Of a stretch of 64,000 nt of DNA, positions 8,703-18,393 are shown piece after piece. The notes below the pieces were generated by a model. The model was given only the letters and a program-made list of their open reading frames with translations, made no database searches and was not told where the DNA came from. The translations under genes and the position numbers were made by a program. The DNA comes from Arthrobacter castelli DSM 16402 (lineage in GTDB: Bacteria > Actinomycetota > Actinomycetes > Actinomycetales > Micrococcaceae). The DNA is taken from the NCBI RefSeq assembly GCF_000430705.1, contig NZ_AUMN01000012.1:1-64000 (forward strand), given 5' to 3'. The first letter of the stretch is position 1, and each line of letters begins with the position of its first letter.

Positions 8703-9995
8703 ATGCCAGTCCGGCCAAATATAATAATCATCTACGCTGACGATCTCGGCTGGGGGGACTTGGGCTGCTACGGCGCCGACGAACTTTCCACTCCGGCTAT
8801 TGACACACTCGCTGAAAATGGCGTGCGTTTCACCGACTGGTACTCGAACTCACCGGTATGCTCGCCGTCACGGGCATCACTTCTCACCGGCCGTTACCCG
8901 GCACACTGTGGCGTCGAAAGTATTCTTGGCGGAACCCGCCGTACCCCGGGACTAAAGCCGCAACGTACACTGGCTGACAGTTTGCGCGGACAGGGGTATA
9001 CCACCGGCATCTTCGGGAAGTGGCATCTGGGCGCCGATCCGACCTATGGGCCCCTCAAATATGGCTTCGATACCCACTTTGGCTTCCGAGCGGGGTGCGT
9101 CGATTACTATTCCCACATCTTTTACTGGAATGACCATAATCCAATTCATGATCTCTGGGAAGATGACGAAGAGGTGTGGCGCAATGGCGAGTATCTCACC
9201 ACTATAGTGGCAGAGCGCGCCGCCGGCTTTATCGAAGACCACTCGGATGGACCATTCCTCTGCTACGTTCCCTTTAACGCTCCCCACTATCCTCTGCACG
9301 CACCGGAACACTACGTATCGCAATTCTCCCACCTGCCAGAGGATCGACGAATGATGGCAGCGATGATTAAGGCAATGGACGACGGCGTCGGACATATCAT
9401 GGGGACACTTGAGCGGCTTGGATTGCGGGAGGACACGCTTGTATTCTTCTCTTCCGATAACGGGCCTTCCACAGAAGAGCGCAATTGGCTCAATGGTGAG
9501 GAAGTCTCATACATGGGAGGTTCGGCCGGCGGTCTACGCGGCCACAAAGGATCGGTATTTGAGGGGGGTATCCGCGTCCCCGCCATCATCTCCTGGCCCC
9601 GGAATATCGGGCCCGGGCAGGAAATTACCACCGCCGGTGTGATGATGGATGTTGCCCCGACCGTACTCGATGCAGTGGGCTGCCCTCCCGAAAGCGATAT
9701 TGATGGCCGCTCAATGCTAGGGACGCTGCTGGGTGCGGATGCGCCGGAGCGCACTATCTTCTGGGAGTACGAGCAGCAGTCAGCCTGTCGTTCCGGCCGG
9801 TGGAAGCTAGTGCTTGGGGCCATCGAGAGCCTACAGGGCCCCGTCGTCGTAGAGGCGGCCCTCTTCGACCTGATGACCGATCCCAGCGAACAGAATGATG
9901 TGCAGGCCGACTATCCCGATATGTTCGAGAGATTGAGTTCACAACTGCGTGCATGGAGCGCCGAGAACGCGTCCCTGCGTAATGAACATGAGTAA
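8703..9995 (+). CDS. Type I sulfatase (formylglycine-dependent)
   Basis: A 430-residue alkaline-phosphatase-superfamily sulfatase. The metal site starts with YADDLGWGD, and CSPSRASLLTGRYP is the sulfatase signature with Cys53 as the residue converted to formylglycine. GKWHLG and SDNGP are further active-site marks. Start at the ATG at 8703 behind GAAGGAA; the longer frame from 8586 would overlap permease 2. No signal peptide, so it appears to act in the cytoplasm on imported sulfated sugar. No formylglycine-generating enzyme is in the window. Confidence 0.9.
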   Translation: MPVRPNIIIIYADDLGWGDLGCYGADELSTPAIDTLAENGVRFTDWYSNSPVCSPSRASLLTGRYPAHCGVESILGGTRRTPGLKPQRTLADSLRGQGYTTGIFGKWHLGADPTYGPLKYGFDTHFGFRAGCVDYYSHIFYWNDHNPIHDLWEDDEEVWRNGEYLTTIVAERAAGFIEDHSDGPFLCYVPFNAPHYPLHAPEHYVSQFSHLPEDRRMMAAMIKAMDDGVGHIMGTLERLGLREDTLVFFSSDNGPSTEERNWLNGEEVSYMGGSAGGLRGHKGSVFEGGIRVPAIISWPRNIGPGQEITTAGVMMDVAPTVLDAVGCPPESDIDGRSMLGTLLGADAPERTIFWEYEQQSACRSGRWKLVLGAIESLQGPVVVEAALFDLMTDPSEQNDVQADYPDMFERLSSQLRAWSAENASLRNEHE

Positions 9996-10032
9996 TTTGC
10001 CCGCGCCCAAACCAGATGTGGAGTAACTGATT

Positions 10033-13029
10033 ATGGATCATAAAGCGACCGCTGCCGAGATGCGCATCGAGCGGTTCACCCGGGAACGGATCCTCCCGGC
10101 GGTGAAGCGAAGGAGTACCCCGCTTGCGATTGAGGCGTGGGATGTGCCGGGAGAACCAGTTTCGTTCAATGAAGCACGCGGCGGAGAATACCGTCCGTTC
10201 TCGGCAGGCATGCCTTGGAGCCGCCCTTGGGGCACTACATGGTTCCACGTAACGGGCGAGGTCCCTAAGGGGTGGGGCGACGATGATGCATCACTGGAGA
10301 TACATGTGGACCTGGGCTTCACAGATCGCCAGGCAGGGTTCCAGGCAGAGGGCCTTGTTTATCGTCCGGATGGTTCAATCATTAAGGCATTGGAGCCGCT
10401 GAATGCCTACGTACCGCTGGAAGCGCACTGCTCAGTGGACGTCTACATCGAAGCCGCGTCGAATCCCGATGTGGGGGGCAACTACTTCTACTTACCGACG
10501 CACCTCGGGGATCCCGAAACTGCCGGCAATGAACCGATCTACACACTGCGTCGTATCGACCTCGTCGAACGCGATCCAACGGTATGGCGCTTGTATCACG
10601 ATGTATGCGCTCTTGTTGGCGTTGCAGACCAACTGGAGACCAGCGCACCCCGCCGCGCTGCAATACTGGGCGCCCTGGAACGGATGTGCGACGAGGTCGA
10701 TCCCCAGAATGTTGCCGGAACCGCGGCAGCTGGACGCGAACTCCTCTCGTCCTCCCTCGCCAGTCCAGCATCAGCGAGTTCCCATCACGTAGTCGCAGTT
10801 GGCCATGCCCACATCGATTCAGCTTGGCTATGGCCCGTACGCGAGACAATCCGCAAATGTGCCCGCACGTTCTCAAATGTGCTGCAGCTAATGGACGAGG
10901 CCCCCGAATTCGTGTTCGCGTGCTCGAGTGCTCAACAGTTCGACTGGATGCGGCGATACTATCCCCAGCTCTTTGAACAGATCCGGGAGCGGGTCGCGGA
11001 AGGCCGCTTCATCCCAGTTGGCGGAATGTGGGTCGAATCAGACATCAACATGCCCGGCGGTGAGGCATTGGTGCGCCAGTTCCTGCGTGGAAAAGGCTTC
11101 TTCCAGCGTGAGTTTGGCATCGAGCCGACTGAAGTATGGCTTCCTGACACCTTCGGTTACACAGCCGCGTTCCCCCAAATCGCAAAACTGGCAGGCAACG
11201 ATTTCATGCTGACGCAAAAGCTGTCGTGGAACGAAGTTAATCCAATGCCACATCATACTTTCCTGTGGGAAGGGATTGACGGAACTCAGATCTTTACTCA
11301 CTTTCCGCCAGCTGACACATATAACTCGGACCTATCCGGCGAGGATCTGACTCGCGCCGAACGGCAATTCTCGGAAAAGGGCGAGTCGAACATTTCGCTC
11401 CTGCCATTCGGCTTTGGCGACGGTGGCGGGGGGCCAACACGGGAAATGGTCGAGGCCGCTGACCGCAAGCGGAATCTCGAAGGATCGCCCACAGTGGAGA
11501 TATCGTCTCCACTTCGCTTCTTCAAGGAGGCGGAGAGGCAACTTTCCACTCCGAGTGTCTGGTCGGGAGAAATGTACCTCGAACTGCATCGTGGGACTTA
11601 TACCTCCCAGGCCGGCACTAAGAGCGGCAACCGCCGGAATGAACACCTCCTGCGCGAAGCTGAGCTTTGGTCCGCAACCGCCGCCGTCCGCGGCGTCATC
11701 GAATACCCGTATGACGAACTGAATGAAATATGGGAACGCGTCCTGCTGCTGCAGTTTCATGACATCCTTCCTGGTTCGTCGATCGCCTGGGTGCATCGAG
11801 AAGCAGAGAGCGACCACGCGGAGATGAGCCAGCGTCTGGAGGAGATCATCGCACGGGCGCAACGTGCTCTGGCCGGCAGAGGCGCCAAACGCATCGCGTT
11901 CAACGCAGCACCTGTTGCACACCATGATGTCCCTGCCAGCGGTGCAGCCCTCAATATCCCAAAGCAATTTGCTGCACCCATCGTCGATGGAGAGGGCTGG
12001 ACGATGCGCGGCGACCGGATCGAAGCCCGCTTCAATTCAGCTGGCATACTTGTGTCACTCATCGATCGCAGAACCGGACGGGATGCTGTGCCATCTGGCC
12101 AGGAAGCCGCAGTTCTGCAGGTTTTTCGGGACACACCTAATCAATGGGACGCATGGGATATCGACGTGCATTACCGCAACAACAAAGCTGAGCTGCGGCA
12201 GGCCGACGACACGTGCGTGGACGACGAAGCTCTCGTCGTTACACGCAGTTTCGGCTCGTCCACCATGACCCAAAGGTTCAGCCTTTCCCAAGAGGCAACG
12301 GAAATTGATATTGAAACCCGGGTTGATTGGCGTGAGCAGGAGAAGATGCTCAAGCTCGCCTTTGCCGTGGATGTCCTCGCCGACCATGCCACCTCAGAGA
12401 TCCAGTTCGGCCACCTGCAACGCCCGACACATACAAATACATCTTGGGATAAAGCCCGTTTCGAAACGATTGCCCACCGCTGGGTTCATGTAGGCGAGCA
12501 TGGCTTTGGCGCCTACGTAGCCAACCGGGCAACTTATGGCCACGACATCACACGACAACGCAACCTTGACGGGGCACCTTTCACCCTCGTGAGGGAATCG
12601 TTGCTGAGGTCACCAATGTTCCCCGACCCTAAATCTGATCAGAGCGAGCATGTGCTCCAAACTTCCTTTGGTATCGGATCCACGATCGACACGGCAGTGA
12701 GCGCGGGATACCGAATGAATCTGCCTTTGCGCATACTCGAAGGCGGCAAGGCCCCAGCCCCTGTCGTCACTGTCGACTCGCGGTCGGTACTGGTTGAGTC
12801 GGTGAAGCTCGCTGAGGATCGATCAGGTGATCTAATCGTGCGCCTTTATGAGTCTCTGGGCGGATCGGAGCCGGCGACCGTGGACATCGATGCATCATGG
12901 ACGGCGGCATGGCGAACTGATCTACTGGAGCGCGACGCGGAGGAGGCGCGATGGTGGCCAAGCGGGCCGATTGAGATGGCTGTAAAGCCATTCGAAATCA
13001 TTACGCTGCGGATGCGGGTGGACAGTTGA
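10033..13029 (+). CDS. GH38 alpha-mannosidase
   Basis: A 998-residue class II alpha-mannosidase. The metal site is in GHAHIDSAWLWP (His258, Asp262) and the likely nucleophile is Asp337 in GGMWVESDINMPGGE; LPDTFGYTAAFPQI and LQFHDILPGS are further family marks. No signal peptide, so cytoplasmic. Last gene of the ABC-sulfatase operon, which suggests intracellular removal of sulfate and mannose from an imported oligosaccharide, for instance an N-glycan fragment (inference). Confidence 0.92.
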   Translation: MDHKATAAEMRIERFTRERILPAVKRRSTPLAIEAWDVPGEPVSFNEARGGEYRPFSAGMPWSRPWGTTWFHVTGEVPKGWGDDDASLEIHVDLGFTDRQAGFQAEGLVYRPDGSIIKALEPLNAYVPLEAHCSVDVYIEAASNPDVGGNYFYLPTHLGDPETAGNEPIYTLRRIDLVERDPTVWRLYHDVCALVGVADQLETSAPRRAAILGALERMCDEVDPQNVAGTAAAGRELLSSSLASPASASSHHVVAVGHAHIDSAWLWPVRETIRKCARTFSNVLQLMDEAPEFVFACSSAQQFDWMRRYYPQLFEQIRERVAEGRFIPVGGMWVESDINMPGGEALVRQFLRGKGFFQREFGIEPTEVWLPDTFGYTAAFPQIAKLAGNDFMLTQKLSWNEVNPMPHHTFLWEGIDGTQIFTHFPPADTYNSDLSGEDLTRAERQFSEKGESNISLLPFGFGDGGGGPTREMVEAADRKRNLEGSPTVEISSPLRFFKEAERQLSTPSVWSGEMYLELHRGTYTSQAGTKSGNRRNEHLLREAELWSATAAVRGVIEYPYDELNEIWERVLLLQFHDILPGSSIAWVHREAESDHAEMSQRLEEIIARAQRALAGRGAKRIAFNAAPVAHHDVPASGAALNIPKQFAAPIVDGEGWTMRGDRIEARFNSAGILVSLIDRRTGRDAVPSGQEAAVLQVFRDTPNQWDAWDIDVHYRNNKAELRQADDTCVDDEALVVTRSFGSSTMTQRFSLSQEATEIDIETRVDWREQEKMLKLAFAVDVLADHATSEIQFGHLQRPTHTNTSWDKARFETIAHRWVHVGEHGFGAYVANRATYGHDITRQRNLDGAPFTLVRESLLRSPMFPDPKSDQSEHVLQTSFGIGSTIDTAVSAGYRMNLPLRILEGGKAPAPVVTVDSRSVLVESVKLAEDRSGDLIVRLYESLGGSEPATVDIDASWTAAWRTDLLERDAEEARWWPSGPIEMAVKPFEIITLRMRVDS

Positions 13030-13365
13030 CCCACTCACCTTGCAGGGTCTTTTCAAAGTCGGGTGAGGTGGTGTTCGCGCTCTTGCCGTGGCGTGGCGGC
13101 TTTTAATGGAGGAGTGTTATGTCGCAAGAGATCGGTGACAGTTCTGCCTCAGGACATCGGTGACACTTGGGCGGGTTTTGGTGGTGACACTTCCAGTGGT
13201 GTTAACGGTTTTGGCCTGGCCCGTGGTGGTGGCGAAGAATGATGGGTGAATAAGAATGAGCCTGTCAATGCCTGTATCCGTCTCGCCATCGCCGGGTGGC
13301 CCGATGACGCACCACGCGGTGCGGTCAGCACGTAGACCCCTCAACGGAATCCGGGTCGATCTTGG
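13030..13365. other. Intergenic region with IS481-like end remnant
   Basis: No full gene. Around 13149-13168 the sequence, read on the minus strand, is TGTCACCGATGTCCTGAG, which resembles termini of IS481-type elements. GGTGACACTT occurs at 13159-13168 and again at 13183-13192. No transposase body remains. The mannosidase operon (rightward) and the nanE operon (leftward) converge here. Confidence 0.4.
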
Positions 13366-14097
13366 TCAGGAACGTCTTAGAATCGGCCGAGCGTTGTCGG
13401 GGGCTTTCTGCCCGACGAGAGCGCCCGCGAACCATGAGGTTATGGTCGTCGGGTGGGTTATCGCTGTGCCGACGACGACGGCGAAGGCACCCGCCTCAAG
13501 GGCTGCCGCGGCCTGGATAGGAGTATGGATCCTGCCTTCCGCCAGTACGGGCTTACTCACCACCGCGACGAGCTCGCGGACCAGGGCGAGGTCCGGCTCC
13601 TCGGTCCTCGCCCGCTCTCCCGTATGCCCGGAGAGGGTGGTTCCGATACAGTCGGCCCCGGCATCTTCGGCGTATATGCCGTCTGCCACACTGCCGACAT
13701 CGGCCATGACGAGCGCAGATGTCTGCCGATGCAGTTCCGTGATCGTTTCCTGCAGCGACAGGCCGTCGGGACGCGATCTGCCAGTGCCGTCTATGGCTAC
13801 GATTTCGGCACCAGCCTCAGCGACGGCGATGGCGTGCTCCAGAGTGGGCGTGATGAAAATGTCGTTGCCTGGTACCTTCCAAAGCCCGATTTGGAGTGCC
13901 TCGATGTTGTCGTGGATGAGTCTGATGTCATCCAGGCCCTGGGCCCGGATGGCGACAGCACCCCCGAGTACAGCGGATTGGGCCATCAGCATCATGGTGT
14001 GCGGATCTTGGAGCGGCTCGCCGGGATATGCCTGGCACGACACGACGAGCTTGCCCCGTAGCATTTCGAGCGGTGGAGTGCCCGTTATGTGGCTCAT
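13366..14097 (-). CDS. nanE: N-acetylmannosamine-6-phosphate 2-epimerase
   Basis: A 243-residue TIM-barrel protein of the NanE family: KLVVSCQAYPGEPL at the N-terminus, GAVAIRAQG, an ITPTLEHA segment, ALVMADVG and VLAEGRIHTP. It converts ManNAc-6-phosphate to GlcNAc-6-phosphate. Its start overlaps the stop of the upstream kinase by 4 bases (ATGA), so the two are translationally coupled and probably consecutive steps. Confidence 0.9.
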   Translation of the reverse strand: MSHITGTPPLEMLRGKLVVSCQAYPGEPLQDPHTMMLMAQSAVLGGAVAIRAQGLDDIRLIHDNIEALQIGLWKVPGNDIFITPTLEHAIAVAEAGAEIVAIDGTGRSRPDGLSLQETITELHRQTSALVMADVGSVADGIYAEDAGADCIGTTLSGHTGERARTEEPDLALVRELVAVVSKPVLAEGRIHTPIQAAAALEAGAFAVVVGTAITHPTTITSWFAGALVGQKAPDNARPILRRS

Positions 14098-15038
14098 TGT
14101 CGATCTCCCTTCCGCAGATCAACAACGCGGATCAGAGAGCTGTGCGGGAGGTCGTCCGCCTCGCGCAGCAGGCGAGCGGCTCCGTCCAGCGACGTCCCTT
14201 CCGGCTGCAGATGACTGCTGGGGCCCCACTCGTTGAGGGCGCGTGCGATACCAGGCAGAAACAGGTCGCTGGCAGGGGAGAGCCCGCCGATGAGGGAATA
14301 CTTCAGATCAGCGGTGAGACCGGCCCGTCGTGCCGCAGCCGCAACGGCGCGACCTATGTGTCCAGAGGCTTCTTTGAGGATCGAGACAGAGGTCGGATCG
14401 GCGTCACGCGCGGCGTTAATCACTACTCGGGCGAAAGCGGCGACTTCGCCTATCGGAGATGCGGCGGAGGCGACTGCGATGGGGATAGCAGATGTGCCCG
14501 TGTACTTGTCCTTCGCCTTTTCCAGGAGGTACGAGGAGGCGGGCTCACGGCCGTCTTCGGCGGATAGCGCGGCGATCAGCCCCTGCCGGCCGATCCACCA
14601 GCCCGACCCCTCATCTCCGATCAGCGGACCGACACCGTCCACGCGGGCGAATTCGCCGGACTCGGACCGCGCCAGTGCCACCAACCCGGTGCCGAGGGAG
14701 ACGACGATGCCGGGGCCGCTTCCCACAGCACCGAGGTATGAGGTGACGGCATCGTCGGCGAGGGTGAGACGAGTGGTTCCGAAGGCGTTGTATAGGTCAC
14801 GTGCTGTGTCCAATGTGTCGGGGACGCGGCCGAAGACTCCGGTGACGCCTCCGGCTATGGAGTCGAATCTCTCGATTCCGGTGTTGTCGACCGCTTCGCG
14901 CACGACGGCGTTTATTGCGTCGCGGAAGGGGGTACCCATCACGTAGCCCGGTCCGGAGAACTCTGGTCCGGCCGTGCCGTCGATGCTCGCGCGGGCACGG
15001 AATCCGGTCTGGCCGAGGTCGAAGGTCAAGGTAGTCAT
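14094..15038 (-). CDS. BadF/BadG-type sugar kinase (GlcNAc/ManNAc kinase-like)
   Basis: A 314-residue ASKHA-fold kinase. TFDLGQTGFRA is the phosphate-1 loop, GIVVSLGTGLVA the phosphate-2 region, and GDEGSGWWIGRQGL is the hallmark of BadF-type N-acetylhexosamine kinases. ATG at 15038 is the start; the open frame extends upstream as antisense noise. Coupling to nanE suggests it phosphorylates ManNAc (inference). Confidence 0.8.
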   Translation of the reverse strand: MTTLTFDLGQTGFRARASIDGTAGPEFSGPGYVMGTPFRDAINAVVREAVDNTGIERFDSIAGGVTGVFGRVPDTLDTARDLYNAFGTTRLTLADDAVTSYLGAVGSGPGIVVSLGTGLVALARSESGEFARVDGVGPLIGDEGSGWWIGRQGLIAALSAEDGREPASSYLLEKAKDKYTGTSAIPIAVASAASPIGEVAAFARVVINAARDADPTSVSILKEASGHIGRAVAAAARRAGLTADLKYSLIGGLSPASDLFLPGIARALNEWGPSSHLQPEGTSLDGAARLLREADDLPHSSLIRVVDLRKGDRQ

Positions 15039-15057
15039 CTGCTGCTCACTTTCGGTC

Positions 15058-16024
15058 TCACACATTCTTGTCCAGAAGACGCTGCAGCCAGCTTGCCCTT
15101 GCCCGGTGCGCCTGACGGGACACCTCGGCGTCTTCGACCACGCAGTCGGAGCTGTGGGATCCGCCCGACCACATGTGCAGCTCGACCGCGTTTCCCGCGG
15201 CGTTGAGCCGGCCCGCGAAGTCAAGGCAGCCGTCACGGAACAGCTCCGCCGATCCCGCGTCGACAAATGTGGGAACCATGCCTTCCAGATCCGCGCGCTC
15301 TCCCGGCGGGATAGTGGAGGCCCCCGCGAGGACCACGGACCACGCGGTTCGATTTGATTGATCGCTCCATGCCGGGTCGTGCGCGAACTGCTCCAGTCGA
15401 CGGACGCTCCAGGCGGTCGAGCATCGGGCAGGTGAGGAGTTGGCCGGCAAGCCGGACGCCCCGCCCGCGTGCGGCGAATGCACATGCAGCGGCAAGACCG
15501 CCACCACCGCTCTGACCGGCGAGTACGGTCGGGAGGCCGTCCGCGCCACAGTCGACAACAATGGCCAGTACGGCGTCGATCATTTCATCGAGCTCGTGCT
15601 CGGGGGCAAGCGGGTATTCCACAGTCCATACATCTGCACCGGCCGGCTCGGCGTGTCTGGCTACGACATCCACTCCGTCGAAGCGATTCCCGGCGATGAA
15701 GCCACTGCCGTGAAGGAAGACGACGTGGGCCCTCGGGTCGCGGTGAACTGGACGGAAGATCGTCACCGAGCAGGCGCTGGAGGTCCGCTCTTCTCGGATC
15801 AGGCCGAGCCGGTTCGCAACCTCTTCGACCGTCGTCCTCCGGGATGCTCCGGAACGGCGGTAAGCTTCGATATCTGCATGAGTACGCAGATCGGTTGGAA
15901 GAGCCGTTGCGAGGCCGTTCAGCCCGGAGCGCAGAACGGCCGCCGCCCCCGGATGCAGACGGACGACGGGCCCGTCTCGCGGTCCTGTCGGCATAGGCGG
16001 GATCATTCTTGTCGAAGACGACAT
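15058..16024 (-). pseudogene. Alpha/beta-hydrolase (HSL-type esterase), frameshifted
   Basis: The 5' part (16024 to about 15420) encodes the oxyanion motif HGSGF and the nucleophile elbow GQSGGGGLAAA. The 3' part continues in the +1 frame with FVDAGSAELFRDGCLDFAGRLN and HMWSGGSHSSD, the regions carrying the catalytic Asp and His. Together they make one normal-length esterase of the HSL/acetylhydrolase type. The switch lies near 15400-15425. GGGAGG precedes the ATG at 16024. Either a real inactivating indel or a sequencing error. If active it could de-esterify the imported sugar. Confidence 0.8.
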
Positions 16025-16036
16025 GCTTGCCTCCCT

Positions 16037-17455
16037 CTACTCTGCACCGGGGTGCGAGTCGGTTGATTCCGTGCCCCGAAGATCCCGTTCGATCTCTTCG
16101 AGGCTGCGGCCCTTGGTCTCGGGGATATACCGGGCCGCGAAGACGACAAGGATGATGCAGAATGCCGCGTAGAGCCAGAAAGCGCCCGAGGTGCCGAGTG
16201 CGTCGAGCATCGGCAGGAAGGTGAGAGAGACGACGAAGCTGAGGCTCCAGTTGGAGAACAGCGTCACGCTCATCGCGGTGCCTCGGATCTTCAGCGGGTA
16301 GATCTCTGACGGAATGATGAACACGACGACGTTCAAGCTCGCCGCGACAGCGGCAATGTAGACGGCGACACAGATGAAAGCAACCATACCGGCTACGTCC
16401 GAGAGGCCACCGATCATGAACGTCGTGGCCAGGGCGATGAGAGAGACAGCCATGATAGAAACGCCGGAGATGAGCAGCGGCTTGCGCCCGATGCGGTCCA
16501 CCAGGCTCATCCCCACCAGCGTCATGACGACGTTGACGAGCCCGATGCCGACCGTCGCCAGGATCGCCGCCGAGGCATCGAAGCCCGCGTTCTGGAAGAT
16601 GATCGGCGCGTAGTAGATGACCGTGTTGACACCGGTGGCCTGGCCGAGGACCTGGAGACCAATGCCGGCCAGGAGTGCCGGGGCCATCCATCGCCGGGTC
16701 AGGTCGCGGAGGCGGGTGCGTCCGCCCGATCCGACCTGCTCGATTTCCGCGATCTCGCCTTCTACGGCGTTCGCGGGCCGCAGGCGTGCCAGGATAGCCC
16801 GGGCCCGATCGCCCCTTCCGTTCAAGAGCAGCCAGCGCGGGCTCTCGGGCAAAAAGAGCATCCCGATGCCCAACGCGAGGGCAGGAATAATGCCGACCGC
16901 GAACATCGCTCTCCAGTTCTCGCTGTCGGTGAAAGCGTAGCCGATGAAGTAGGCGACGGCGATGCCGATGGTGATGAGCAACTGGTTGACGGCGACGAGG
17001 CGGCCACGGCTGGCCGGGGGCGCGACCTCCGAGATGAAAGTGGGCACGAGGGCCGAAGTGGTGCCGATGCCGATGCCGAGGATGACGCGGGCGGCGACAA
17101 GGGTGAGGAACGACGGGGCGAGGGCCGCGAGAGCGGATCCGACCGTGAAAATGGCCGCTGCGATCAGGATCATCGTGCGGCGTCCGAAGCGGTCGGCAAG
17201 CCTGCCGGAGCCGAGGGCCCCGATCATGGCACCAACCACGATGGAACTGACCACGACGCCGGATGTGAACGAGGAGAGCCCGAAGTCGTCATTGATGAAA
17301 GTCAGCGCACCGGAGATAACGCCGGTGTCATAGCCGAAGAGGAAACCGCCCAAGGCGACCACGGAGGTGATGCCCAGCACGGCCCGCGTTCGGTTCCTGG
17401 CCGAGGGATCGTTTCGTGAGTTTTTCAGCTGTGAAGCGTACTGATCGTCTGTCAT
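16037..17455 (-). CDS. MFS sugar porter
   Basis: A 472-residue, 12-helix member of the GalP/XylE/GLUT sugar porter family: GFLFGYDTGVISGAL in helix 1, RFGRR between helices 2 and 3, PESPRWLLL, GQATGVNTVIYYAP in helix 7 and PETKGRSLEEIE at the C-terminus. ATG at 17455 follows AAGGAAC. It heads the leftward esterase-kinase-nanE operon and faces the HutC-type regulator; probably imports the amino sugar. Confidence 0.9.
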   Translation of the reverse strand: MTDDQYASQLKNSRNDPSARNRTRAVLGITSVVALGGFLFGYDTGVISGALTFINDDFGLSSFTSGVVVSSIVVGAMIGALGSGRLADRFGRRTMILIAAAIFTVGSALAALAPSFLTLVAARVILGIGIGTTSALVPTFISEVAPPASRGRLVAVNQLLITIGIAVAYFIGYAFTDSENWRAMFAVGIIPALALGIGMLFLPESPRWLLLNGRGDRARAILARLRPANAVEGEIAEIEQVGSGGRTRLRDLTRRWMAPALLAGIGLQVLGQATGVNTVIYYAPIIFQNAGFDASAAILATVGIGLVNVVMTLVGMSLVDRIGRKPLLISGVSIMAVSLIALATTFMIGGLSDVAGMVAFICVAVYIAAVAASLNVVVFIIPSEIYPLKIRGTAMSVTLFSNWSLSFVVSLTFLPMLDALGTSGAFWLYAAFCIILVVFAARYIPETKGRSLEEIERDLRGTESTDSHPGAE

Positions 17456-17595
17456 GTCCGGTGTTCCTTCATTGGAGCCAGAAAATTGGTTAGATCCAAT
17501 AATGCGATTAATGCCGGACCTACGCAATAGATCTCGTAAAATCGTGAGAACATGAAGTATTGGTACGAACCATATTACGAAGGGTGGGTGCCGCA
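17456..17595. promoter_or_regulatory. Divergent promoter with two operator-like dyads
   Basis: Between the sugar porter and the GntR regulator lie TGGTACGAACCA (17561-17572), of the form TGGT-N4-ACCA used by many HutC-subfamily proteins, and ATTGG-N6-CCAAT at 17485-17500. Both are perfect dyads and plausible binding sites for the neighbouring regulator (inference). Confidence 0.5.
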
Positions 17596-18306
17596 GTGTT
17601 CCCGGGATCAAAGCACGAGTGGCTTGGCGCGGAGCTGCGCAAGCAGATAGAGCCCCTCGACGCGCACACGCCGCTGTCAACTGAACGGGAACTCGCCGTT
17701 CGTTACCAGGTGAGCCGTGCTACCGTTCGGACCGCACTGCGCGGGCTTGAGGCCGCTGGGATCGTCTACCGGGTCCAGGGTGCGGGAACGTTTGTGTCGG
17801 ACTCGACCGTGTCGAAAACCCTGACACTCACCTCGTTCAGCGAGGATATGCGGAGGCGGGCGAGCCGCCCCGACTCTCGGGTCGTCGTTGCAGGGGAGGT
17901 ACCTGCGGGCAGCGTCATCGGGGGCGAACTGCGATTGTCCGTTGATGATCCGGTTGTGCGGTTGGTCCGGCTCCGGCTCGCGGACGACGAGCCGATGTGC
18001 CTGGAGACGAGTTATCTGCCAGCGGTATTGGTCCCGGGACTTCTCGGCGAAGACCTGTCGTCTTCTCTATACGAAAAGCTGGATACTCTGGGTATACGTC
18101 CGGTGCGCGCCGAACAGGTCGTCACAGCAGTCACAACGGAGGACACTGAGGCGGGGCTGCTCGTTGTGCCGCCGGGGGCCCCCGCACTCCGGGTCCAGCG
18201 CATCGGTCTCGATCATCGTGACCAACCGGTCGAACGTACGACGAGTCTCTATCGGGCAGATCGCTACGATTTGAAATTCGGCGTTAGGCGTGAGCCGTTG
18301 ATCTAG
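17596..18306 (+). CDS. GntR-family regulator, HutC subfamily
   Basis: N-terminal winged helix (LSTERELAVRYQVSRATVRT, then RVQGAGTFV) followed by a UTRA ligand domain ending RTTSLYRADRYDLKF. GTG at 17596 is preferred; the TTG at 17560 would place the start inside the putative operator. Divergent from the porter-esterase-kinase-nanE operon; probably represses it until an amino-sugar phosphate binds. It converges on plasmid backbone genes and so marks the right end of cargo block 1. Confidence 0.85.
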   Translation: MFPGSKHEWLGAELRKQIEPLDAHTPLSTERELAVRYQVSRATVRTALRGLEAAGIVYRVQGAGTFVSDSTVSKTLTLTSFSEDMRRRASRPDSRVVVAGEVPAGSVIGGELRLSVDDPVVRLVRLRLADDEPMCLETSYLPAVLVPGLLGEDLSSSLYEKLDTLGIRPVRAEQVVTAVTTEDTEAGLLVVPPGAPALRVQRIGLDHRDQPVERTTSLYRADRYDLKFGVRREPLI

Positions 18307-18393
18307 CGTGGCTCCGAGGGCGCACCCTTCTTTGTACAGATGGGATATACCGTGTTGGACAAATGAGTCAGGAGCCGCCCGCCACACCTTGAC

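Noticed and set aside
14094-15485. Full 463-codon reading of the kinase frame
   Set aside because: Residues upstream of the ATG at 15038 are out-of-frame esterase sequence; the kinase family begins at 15038.
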